Positions 31,967 through 38,441 of a DNA stretch of 64,000 bases are shown here, piece by piece (within the stretch, counting starts at the first letter, position 1; every line of letters begins with the position of its first letter). Location of the stretch: the NCBI GenBank assembly GCA_020630575.1, contig JAHDBD010000015.1, positions 1-64,000 on the forward strand, written 5' to 3'. The position numbers and the translations under genes are program-made. The notes beneath the pieces were generated by a model, which made no database searches, was not told the origin of the DNA, and saw only the letters and a list, made by a program, of their open reading frames with translations. This DNA is from Bernardetia sp. GTDB lineage: Bacteria; Bacteroidota; Bacteroidia; Cytophagales; Bernardetiaceae.

Positions 31967-32416
31967 TTATTGATGCAACAATTTTGTATATTTTTTACTT
32001 ACAGCATCAGAGTTTTTCAAACAATCTATTAACTCTTTGAATAAGCTATTTTTCATTTTTCCCCATACTTCATAATTTTCATTTTCAGTAGGATATGTAC
32101 TTTGTAAATAAGCAATCTCTTCTTTATTGATTTGCTTACCGTAGATATGAGTAGTAAAATCAAATTGTTTATTGCACTTAGTTACAAATTCTGTTTTAGA
32201 AATTACAAAGCAGTTCAAATCAATATCAGGCAATTCTACACAACCACGACTAACTGTATCATTTTGAGGAATGTGGTCTTTACGAGTTGGCAAACTAGCT
32301 AATATATAGACGTTATCTATATTTTTTAGAACTACAAAATACTTATTTTTAGATGCTGATTTACCATTTTTAAAATGATAAGGAGTAAAATATAAGATTG
32401 TTCCTTCGTCGTACAT
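31967..32416 (-). CDS. Putative toxin paired with a Panacea-domain antitoxin (PanT-like)
   Basis: The 149-residue product starts MYDEGTILYFTPYHFKNGKS and has a beta-rich first half (KYFVVLKNIDNVYILASLPT) in the style of MazF/PemK-like or other small nuclease folds, then a helical end. It follows the Panacea antitoxin gene by 2 bases on the same strand. Panacea proteins neutralise many unrelated toxins encoded next to them, so the toxin call rests on this pairing. The fold is not assigned. Confidence 0.65.
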   Translation of the reverse strand: MYDEGTILYFTPYHFKNGKSASKNKYFVVLKNIDNVYILASLPTRKDHIPQNDTVSRGCVELPDIDLNCFVISKTEFVTKCNKQFDFTTHIYGKQINKEEIAYLQSTYPTENENYEVWGKMKNSLFKELIDCLKNSDAVSKKYTKLLHQ

Positions 32417-32418
32417 AG

Positions 32419-32991
32419 CTAGTTAAAAAGTTGGTATTCTTCGTAAATTTGTTTTTTTCGATTATCATGCTGAATCAATAAAGATAAATCAATATCAAAT
32501 TCAGTAGCATTTATTTTTTCGGCTTCCAAATCTTCTAATACACCTTTTTCCTTTGCTATGGTATGCCATAAAGTACCTTCTTTGTGTGTATAACGAACTA
32601 ACTCTTTAGCAGTATAGTTGCCAAATTCATTAACAACTTCCTGCAATAATCTTAATTCATTATTAGAAAATTCATCATCACAAAACTCACTTTTGGCAAA
32701 AAAAGAAACTTTATCATTTTCTCTTTTCTTTTCAATAAAGTTTTTTAATAAAGCTGGTTCGTCAGATAGTTCGATAAAAATATCCTTATCCACGGGGCCA
32801 AATTTCCATACTTCATAATTAAGATTTAAAAATGGTGTTCCACTTCTTTGTATTGACTTTTCATCAAGTATATAAAGAAGTTTTAATAACTTAGTTTTAG
32901 GTAACTTCTTAATATTTTTAATCAAAAATATAATTGTATTACCTATTTTATCAAGCTGTTCAGACGTATATTTAGTGTAAAACGGATTCAT
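32419..32991 (-). CDS. Panacea-domain antitoxin (DUF4065 / SocA-like)
   Basis: The 190-residue product has the Panacea/DUF4065 pattern: KTKLLKLLYILDEKSIQRSG, NYEVWKFGPVDKDIF, then FSNNELRLLQEVVNEFG and TAKELVRYTHKEGTLW (about residues 30-145). Such proteins act as antitoxins in PanAT pairs and bind the toxin directly. It is the first gene of the pair, so antitoxin is made first. Both genes are enclosed by a direct repeat. Confidence 0.85.
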   Translation of the reverse strand: MNPFYTKYTSEQLDKIGNTIIFLIKNIKKLPKTKLLKLLYILDEKSIQRSGTPFLNLNYEVWKFGPVDKDIFIELSDEPALLKNFIEKKRENDKVSFFAKSEFCDDEFSNNELRLLQEVVNEFGNYTAKELVRYTHKEGTLWHTIAKEKGVLEDLEAEKINATEFDIDLSLLIQHDNRKKQIYEEYQLFN

Positions 32992-33075
32992 AGGTATTGG
33001 TGTTTAGAGAATGTAAAGATACTGACAATATGTAAACATATCAAAATATATCTACTTATTAGAACGTAAATTTTG

Positions 33076-33133
33076 CTAAAACTGTTGGCAAAAAGTAAAT
33101 AAAAAAGCCACTTTCCTAAGAAAATAGCTTTAT
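33076..33133 (-). repeat. Right copy of the direct repeat flanking the PanAT module, includes a terminator
   Basis: ACTGTTGGCAAAA, then a 5-base insertion relative to the left copy, then AAAGCCACTTTC-CTAA-GAAAATAGCTTT. The hairpin also ends the leftward gene at 33152. Confidence 0.7.
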
Positions 33134-33151
33134 TAGATTCTCAATGATAAA

Positions 33152-33484
33152 TTACTTTTTGTTGAGTGAATTTTGCAAATCCTTTTTTTGCTTTTCCCAC
33201 TCTTTATCTGATATGGCTTTATTTTGACTATCTATTGACTGTTGTTTTTGGTATCTATTGTAAGCAACGCTATGACTTATTATGCCTAAAGCTCCTAAAA
33301 AACCTCCAATTTTTGCCCTTTTTGGTTTCTCCTCTATATTTGCCACAAACTGATAACCTCCAACAATAGGAACAAAAAAGCACAAAACACCCATCAAAAA
33401 ACTCATTCCGTCCTTATTTTCATCTTCTGCTATTCCTAGCTCTGTATTTAGTTCCGTAGAACTATTTTCTTTTTTTCCTTTCAT
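33152..33484 (-). CDS. Small membrane protein (cargo, element 3)
   Basis: I chose the ATG at 33484 (MKGKKENSSTELNTELGIAE, 110 residues), because a longer frame would run into the helix-turn-helix gene. The product has one or two hydrophobic segments (FLMGVLCFFVPIVGGYQFVA and IGGFLGALGII) and a charged helical tail. Function unknown. Confidence 0.55.
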   Translation of the reverse strand: MKGKKENSSTELNTELGIAEDENKDGMSFLMGVLCFFVPIVGGYQFVANIEEKPKRAKIGGFLGALGIISHSVAYNRYQKQQSIDSQNKAISDKEWEKQKKDLQNSLNKK

Positions 33485-33525
33485 ATTTGTATTTGTTGTG
33501 AGTGAACGAATATCTAAAATCAATT

Positions 33526-34368
33526 TTAGACAATATCCAAAGAAGTGATAATTAGTTTTTCGGTCTGTTTTTTCAAATCCTTCTGATATTTCCAAAAATC
33601 AACGCCCAACTCTTCGGTGTCTGATTCTTCATAATTTATCATTCCGTAGTAAAAATCTTTATCTGATTTGAGTTGTTCTGTGTCCCACGTTTCTAAGCGT
33701 GTTTTTGCTGTGCGTAACAAGGTTAGCAATCGTTTTAAGAAAGTGGGTACTTTATACAAATCCTCATCTTCAGATAAAGTTGTAACTCGGTAAATAAAAT
33801 CTTCTAAGTTGTTTTTTTCCTTGTTGAGTTTCTTAATTTGCTTGGTTATTTCCTCCAAATCAAAAAACGGTGTGTTGAGTAATTGAGTAAGAAGCTCATC
33901 AATCGTATCTTTCAGTTTACTCTCTTCATTCATTAATTTACTTAGTGAATGTACTACTTTCTTTTCTTGTACTTCTTCAGGCTCGTCATCGTCATTATCC
34001 TCATTATTTGGTGTTTTTTCATCGTTCCAATAGCCTTGAAACGCTGCTCTGGAACGTTCCAAATCATTTTGGGACGGTTTTGTGGAACGTTCCAACGGTT
34101 TTTGGGACGTTTCTGGGACGCTTTGGGACGTTCCAAAAATACTGTTGGGACGATTTGGGACAGCTTGGGACGGTTCGGTGGAACGTTCCAAAGTGTCCAT
34201 TTTGTCCATTTCTTCTATTCCTTCTTCATCTTCTTCGTCCAACATAGATTGTTCATGCTGTTTCAATAAACGGTGTACGCTGCTTTTGCTAGTGCCTAAT
34301 TCTTCGGCAATTTGACTAAGTGAATAGCCTTCTTCTTGAAGCTCTAAGGCGAGTTGTAAATTATCCAT
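33526..34368 (-). CDS. Helix-turn-helix protein with repeat-encoding linker (element 3)
   Basis: The 280-residue product matches the element 2 protein at 18608 in its helix-turn-helix (LALELQEEGYSLSQIAEELG, SKSSVHRLLKQHE) and in its helical C-terminal domain (TPFFDLEEITKQ, LETWDTEQLKSDKDFYYGM, GVDFWKYQKDLKKQTE). The linker has ERSTEPSQ, PETSQKPLERSTKPSQ and similar units encoded by a repeat array. It faces the rightward regulators across the shared operator. Likely a partition or control protein; not recognised. Confidence 0.65.
   Translation of the reverse strand: MDNLQLALELQEEGYSLSQIAEELGTSKSSVHRLLKQHEQSMLDEEDEEGIEEMDKMDTLERSTEPSQAVPNRPNSIFGTSQSVPETSQKPLERSTKPSQNDLERSRAAFQGYWNDEKTPNNEDNDDDEPEEVQEKKVVHSLSKLMNEESKLKDTIDELLTQLLNTPFFDLEEITKQIKKLNKEKNNLEDFIYRVTTLSEDEDLYKVPTFLKRLLTLLRTAKTRLETWDTEQLKSDKDFYYGMINYEESDTEELGVDFWKYQKDLKKQTEKLIITSLDIV
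34040..34195. repeat. Repeat array inside the coding sequence: TGGGACG / GGAACGTTCC words
   Basis: In about 150 bases there are some ten copies of TGGGACG or TGGAACG and three palindromes GGAACGTTCC (about 34051, 34084 and 34179). The element 2 gene has the same type of array at 19141-19280 with different spacing and a higher share of TGAAACG. Confidence 0.7.
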
Positions 34369-34410
34369 TTTCTAGGAAATTAAAGGTCATAAATGATTAT
34401 ATATTACAAA

Positions 34411-34428
34411 GTGGTACATATTTGCACC
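34411..34428. promoter_or_regulatory. Palindromic operator GGTACATATTTGCACC (element 3)
   Basis: It is the counterpart of the operator at 19503, with one base changed in the right arm, again between the helix-turn-helix gene and the rightward regulators. Confidence 0.6.
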
Positions 34429-34562
34429 TATTTATACAAAATTATAACTTTATATATATTTATTTTTTAATTACTTTTAATTATTTTCATTTACTGCCTA
34501 TGAAAAATGAAATTTCTTTACGTTATTTGGAATTTAATTAAACTAATACGAATTGTTTACAA

Positions 34563-34862
34563 ATGATTATGAAGGAACAAGCAAACCCAAAAGAGGTACA
34601 ATCACAAGTAGAAGTACAAAAAAACGAAGCTCTATACATTACCACAGAAGGCTCGTTACCTGTTCATAAACCAATGACAAAAGGAGAAATAAAAGCCTTT
34701 TATTCTATTTCTTATGTTACACTTAAAAAGTGGTTAAGACCAATACTTGATAAAATTGATTATACTCACAAACGAGTATTTTTAACAAAAGACTTACGTA
34801 TTATTCGTGAATTGATGGACGGCATTCCTGTAAATGCTCCGTCCAATAGAGAAGAAATTTAG
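34563..34862 (+). CDS. Excisionase-like DNA-binding protein (element 3)
   Basis: The product is 99 residues from 34563, or 97 from the ATG at 34569. After a charged leader it follows the element 2 protein at 19651 closely (EALYITTEGSLPVHKPMTKG, TLKKWLRPILDKIDYTHKRV, LRIIRELMDGIPVNAPSNRE). It has a winged-helix-like core and probably regulates excision or the operon. Confidence 0.6.
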   Translation: MIMKEQANPKEVQSQVEVQKNEALYITTEGSLPVHKPMTKGEIKAFYSISYVTLKKWLRPILDKIDYTHKRVFLTKDLRIIRELMDGIPVNAPSNREEI

Positions 34863-34924
34863 GCTCTTTCTCTTCTGCTCCTTACTCACTCATACATTTT
34901 CACTTACTTTTTACTTTTTGTTTT

Positions 34925-35191
34925 ATGAAAAAATTTAAAAACCGTTTGGCTCTTGTTGTAGCTGAATTTGAACTCAAAGAGAAACTGACTTTCAAACCTA
35001 CACTAGCCTTTTTTGAACACCTAGAAATAGGTAGAAAACGCTTTCATCAACTTATGAGAAATGATAGAGATATTACTTTTCAAGAAATGCAACGGTTAGC
35101 GCAATACTTCAAAGTCAATGTTTTAGAACTCCACGAAAGAACCCTCCCACTCTTAGAAATGACAGTAGAAAAAGCTCTATCGTATCGCTAG
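34925..35191 (+). CDS. Cro/XRE-type small regulator (element 3)
   Basis: The 88-residue product is a homologue of the gene at 19955 (NRLALVVAEFELKEKLTFKP, IGRKRFHQLMRN, ITFQEMQRLAQYFKVNVLEL). It starts MKKFKN in place of MTVCHN. It sits between the excisionase-like gene and a hairpin. Confidence 0.65.
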   Translation: MKKFKNRLALVVAEFELKEKLTFKPTLAFFEHLEIGRKRFHQLMRNDRDITFQEMQRLAQYFKVNVLELHERTLPLLEMTVEKALSYR

Positions 35192-35206
35192 AAACAATGA
35201 CAGAAA

Positions 35207-35246
35207 CAAAAACCGTTGTTTCTATGATGGAAACAACGGTTTTTTA
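35207..35246 (+). terminator. Hairpin between regulator genes (element 3)
   Basis: The stem AAAACCGTTGTTTC pairs with GAAACAACGGTTTT and has a T run. The stem sequence differs from that of element 2 but position and AGAAACA leader words are shared. Confidence 0.65.
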
Positions 35247-35285
35247 AATTAATTTTTATACCACACTTATTTTACTACTCATTTT

Positions 35286-35555
35286 ATGGATAATTTCGAA
35301 GAATTAAAAGACAAGCTAATCAAAAAGATTTTTCAAGCTGGAACGTATGGATACGCTCTTTATACTGACGAAGTAAAGGCGTTTTTAAGCCTTCATTTCA
35401 AATACAAAAATAGAGATTGTCCTCAACATTCGGTTACTGGATTATCTGAATTTGCTTGCAACCTTATTGGACACGGAGTACCTGTTCATTATCGTAACCG
35501 TATGATGGCTGATATTTTAAGGCATTATGTAGAGAGTTTGAACCTCGCTAACTAG
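35286..35555 (+). CDS. Conserved small protein of the left regulator block (element 3)
   Basis: The 89-residue product matches the gene at 20328 (FQAGTYGYALYTDEVKAFLS, SVTGLSEFACNLIGHGVPV, LRHYVESL). It is followed after 15 bases by the orphan antitoxin gene, so the two may be co-transcribed. Function unknown. Confidence 0.6.
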   Translation: MDNFEELKDKLIKKIFQAGTYGYALYTDEVKAFLSLHFKYKNRDCPQHSVTGLSEFACNLIGHGVPVHYRNRMMADILRHYVESLNLAN

Positions 35556-35570
35556 AAGCAATAATTTAGT

Positions 35571-35750
35571 ATGTTAGATTACAAAAAATTATCACAACAA
35601 GCTGACAAACTATTTGATTCTTTTTCTAAAGAAGATTTAGAAGAATGGATTGCACTTGATGAACAAAGAAGTATAGAAGAATTAAATTCTGAAAAAGCTA
35701 TTAAGCCGAATGTTGAGATTTGTGATACAAAAGATAAATCTGTACAATAG
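35571..35750 (+). CDS. Orphan CmdA-like antitoxin
   Basis: The 59-residue product (MLDYKKLSQQADKLFDSFSK, then DLEEWIALDEQRSIEELNSE) matches the first two thirds of the TAC antitoxin at 17505 but lacks its acidic tail. No toxin or SecB-like gene is near. It follows a core gene by 15 bases on the same strand and ends just before a bidirectional terminator. It may be a relic of a lost TAC module or a stand-alone antitoxin able to neutralise a CmdT-like toxin. Confidence 0.7.
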   Translation: MLDYKKLSQQADKLFDSFSKEDLEEWIALDEQRSIEELNSEKAIKPNVEICDTKDKSVQ

Positions 35751-35772
35751 TTTTCAGAATAAATATTTTGAC

Positions 35773-35818
35773 TGTAAAAAGCCGTTATTTCCATTGATTG
35801 GAATTAACGGCTTTTTTT
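35773..35818. terminator. Bidirectional terminator (element 3)
   Basis: AAAAAGCCGTTA and TAACGGCTTTTT arms enclose a small ATTTCCATTGATTGGAAT hairpin. It separates converging genes. Confidence 0.75.
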
Positions 35819-35820
35819 AT

Positions 35821-35991
35821 TTAGAAATTCAAAAACTTATATTCTTCATCAAATGAATCAAGATATTGATAAAGGGTAAGTCCTTTACATTCTTGACTAT
35901 TGTATTTTTCAAACTTTTTTTGTAAAACTTCTTTTGGAGTATTTTCTAAATATTTTTTCAAAAGTTCTCTTGATTTTTGTAATTTATTCAT
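35821..35991 (-). CDS. 56-residue hypothetical protein (element 3 cargo)
   Basis: The gene reads MNKLQKSRELLKKYLENTPK and ends at TAA 35821. The product is helical and charged and ends DEEYKFLNF. It follows another tiny gene by 1 base. The pair lies in the slot used by the YegP operon in element 2. A toxin-antitoxin or anti-defence role is possible; nothing is recognised. Confidence 0.5.
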   Translation of the reverse strand: MNKLQKSRELLKKYLENTPKEVLQKKFEKYNSQECKGLTLYQYLDSFDEEYKFLNF

Positions 35992-35992
35992 T

Positions 35993-36151
35993 CTATTTTT
36001 TTACTTCTGAACATTCTAAAAATTGCAAAAAAGGTGGATTTTGAGTAGCTAATTCATTTACTCTAGGTATAGCATCAACACATTTACGAACTAGAATATG
36101 CGTATTTATTGGGGTTCGTTTAAGAATTTTTTTTACTGTTTCACTTCTCAT
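35993..36151 (-). CDS. 52-residue hypothetical protein (element 3 cargo)
   Basis: The gene reads MRSETVKKILKRTPINTHIL and ends at TAG 35993. The product is basic at the N-terminus and has two cysteines (RKCVDAIPR, FLECSEV). It is the first of two overlapping-style tiny genes. Function unknown. Confidence 0.45.
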   Translation of the reverse strand: MRSETVKKILKRTPINTHILVRKCVDAIPRVNELATQNPPFLQFLECSEVKK

Positions 36152-36379
36152 TGTGGTTGTGTTTTATAAACAATATATAAGCAAAAAACGCTATGTATCT
36201 TGACATAACGTTTTTCGAACTCCTTCTTCCGAATGGTAAGACGAGTATAAACAAATATACTACTATTCAAAGTAAAAAACTAATCTTTTTACATTAAAAA
36301 AAGCACTTTTTTAAGTTAATTATTACTCAATATTTTTGGCTATTTGAGTGTTTAATTTCCTTATAAAAATCGTTGCTCA
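36152..36379. other. Non-coding segment before the repeat clusters (element 3)
   Basis: No gene is seen. A hairpin of aacgctatgt / acataacgtt words occurs at about 36186-36212. The rest should hold the promoter of the two tiny leftward genes. Confidence 0.3.
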
Positions 36380-36560
36380 AACTTCGGAACGATTACGGAA
36401 CGGATAGCGAACGGTTAAAGAACGTTTTCGGAACGTTTTCAGAACGGATAAAAACGGATAAATTTATCCGTTGCAAAATCGCTGTTCTATCCGTTCTAGC
36501 CGTTACTAGCCGTTGCATAGCCGTTGCAGTTATCCGTTGCAGCTTTCGTCGACAAATTTT
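36380..36560. repeat. TATCCGTT / AACGGATA repeat cluster (element 3)
   Basis: About a dozen CGGAACG, AACGGATA and TATCCGTT words occur, with the AACGG form on the left and the CCGTT form on the right. The right half (AAAATCGCTGTTCTATCCGT onward) is nearly the same as in element 2. Confidence 0.7.
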
Positions 36561-36764
36561 TTTTTTTCATTCAGCCTACTGAAAGTCAATCAAAAATAAA
36601 ATCGTGTAACGGTTAATTTTTTTGCTTTGCAACGGTTATTATTTCGTTTAAAATGACGAATAAACATACGCTTTTTTGCAAGACAGATGACTGAATATAA
36701 ATTGTACTATAAAATGATTTATTTTCTCCATTAAAACGCATAAAATACAGATTCGTAACCAACA

Positions 36765-36905
36765 AAAACAGATAGAGTACAGACAGAGTACAGATAAAAA
36801 TAGATAAAGTACAGACAAAAATAGACAAAGTACAGATAAAACAAGACAAAGTACAGACAAAAATAGACAGAGTACAGACAAAGTACAGATAAAACACACA
36901 CTAAG
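36765..36905. repeat. Tandem GTACAGAYA-type repeats (element 3)
   Basis: About ten units of AAAGTACAGACA or AAATAGATAAA type follow each other at about 12-base periods. Element 2 has a more degenerate version at 23235. An open frame on the other strand (repeats of VCTLS/ICTLS) is produced by the repeat. Confidence 0.7.
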
Positions 36906-36931
36906 TACAATAAAAATGAATAGAAAATAAA

Positions 36932-36979
36932 AGAAAACGCATTTTTACCCTACTTTATTGAGGTAAAAATGCGCTTTTT
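36932..36979 (-). terminator. Terminator after the primase gene (element 3)
   Basis: The stem AAACGCATTTTTACC pairs with GGTAAAAATGCGCTTT. It lies just after the leftward primase stop. Confidence 0.75.
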
Positions 36980-37004
36980 GTGGGATTCGTGCTTCTATTC
37001 TTTT

Positions 37005-37940
37005 TCAAGAGTGTATAGAACGTAGATAATCATTGAGGTCGTTATGCTCCTTATACATATCAGATTTATCAATAATTTCTATTCCTGTTAATCCAGCTTT
37101 TAGAATAGCTAATGCCTTTCTCCCTCCTTTGTCATTGTCAAAGAAACAAAACAGTTTTGTAGGTCGTATTTCAGCGTTTTGTAGGTACTCTATGGCTCTT
37201 TTGATGCGCTTGGTTGAGTTGAGTATTAAACAGTTTGCTTTTGGCTCTTTGCCTTTGATAGTGAGCAAAGAAAGAAAGTCTATAAATCCCTCAAAGAGTA
37301 GCCACTCGGAGTAACATTTCCATTCTCCCCATTGGTCGCTATCCGTTGGCTCTATCGTACTAATATCTCCATTGCCTAACATTACTGGTTTGTGTAGTGC
37401 TTTATTTCTGAATACAAAACCGTCTGAATTGTTGGGAAAAAATAAACCGTAAAACGTCTTACCATTTTTTTCATATTGCCTATACTGAATATAGTTTTGG
37501 GCTATCGTTGGACTTACTTTTCTATCCATTTTTAGGTAGTGAGTAAGTGCATTTTTTTGTTTGGCTGTCGCTTCGGTATGGTTTGGCAAAGGCAAAATAG
37601 CAGGTTTTGAAAAGAAAAAAGAATCAGTTTGAATATACTCTCCAGTAAATTCCAGTAGGAAATACATGGCTTCTACAAAAGTCTTGTTTTTGTATTCTTT
37701 GACAAATTCCAATACTCGCCACGTTTTATCTCTACCTAAATCATTAGCTAACCACATATTTTTTTCTGTACTCCAAAACACCGAAAAACTAGGCGTTTTG
37801 TCTATTCTAAACGGATTTTCAAATCTACGACTATCTAATTGACGAATGCCGAAATGTTGTAATAAGGCTCTCAAATCAATTTGATTGACTTTTTCTATTT
37901 GTTCTTGACTAAATTTGTTCATTTTCTTTTTTCTTTTCAA
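37005..37940 (-). CDS. DNA primase with TOPRIM domain (element 3)
   Basis: The 311-residue product is nearly identical to the element 2 primase: FENPFRIDKTPSFSVFWSTE in the N-terminal domain, LLFEGFIDFLSLLT and LFCFFDNDKGGRKAL in TOPRIM. It is six residues shorter at the C-terminus. High identity here contrasts with the diverged origin repeats next to it, so the primase is probably not what reads the iterons. Confidence 0.85.
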   Translation of the reverse strand: MKRKKKMNKFSQEQIEKVNQIDLRALLQHFGIRQLDSRRFENPFRIDKTPSFSVFWSTEKNMWLANDLGRDKTWRVLEFVKEYKNKTFVEAMYFLLEFTGEYIQTDSFFFSKPAILPLPNHTEATAKQKNALTHYLKMDRKVSPTIAQNYIQYRQYEKNGKTFYGLFFPNNSDGFVFRNKALHKPVMLGNGDISTIEPTDSDQWGEWKCYSEWLLFEGFIDFLSLLTIKGKEPKANCLILNSTKRIKRAIEYLQNAEIRPTKLFCFFDNDKGGRKALAILKAGLTGIEIIDKSDMYKEHNDLNDYLRSIHS

Positions 37941-38004
37941 AACCGTATTTCCTTACATTAAGGATAAAATTAAAATTTACTGAAATAGTAGATGTGTACC
38001 TAAA

Positions 38005-38370
38005 ACAAGGTTTTCTTATGTAGTTATGTAGTGGAAAGACTAAAAAACAGCTTTAAGACACTAAAAAGGCACTTTTTGCACTACATAAGACAAAAACTCT
38101 TATGTAGTGAGTTTATATAAACACCTTACAATCAATGAGTTAAGCACTACATAAGGATTTACACTTTTTCAAAAGTTATGTAGTGGAAAACTCTATCAAA
38201 GAATTTGAATCAAAGCACTACATAAGGATTTTTTTCTTATGTAGTGGATAACTTACTGACTTTCAATTACTTATGATTTTAGCACTACATAAGGTTTTTT
38301 CACTATGTTGTGCTAAAAGTGCCTTTTTACCACTTTAAAGCCATATCACAACATAACTACATAAGAAAAT
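38005..38370. repeat. Putative replication origin 3: CTTATGTAGTG iterons
   Basis: About eleven copies of CTTATGTAGTG or CACTACATAAG occur in both orientations between primase and helicase genes. The flanking sequence (GAAAATCAAAAAAAAAGGG near 38365 and beyond) is shared with element 2 but the repeat word is unrelated. Confidence 0.75.
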
Positions 38371-38441
38371 CAAAAAAAAAGGGAGGTCTATACTTTTGAA
38401 TTTAAAAGTCTAAAAAAAGGTACACGACGTACCTATTTTTT

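Noticed and set aside
33945-34315. Several overlapping frames opposite the element 3 HTH gene
   Set aside because: They are shadows of the repeat array in the real gene, whose homologue in element 2 confirms the frame.
36613-36899. Two leftward frames of repeated VCTLS/ICTLS or LSVLCLF units
   Set aside because: Both frames are open only because the 12-base tandem repeat has no stop; they lack any other support.
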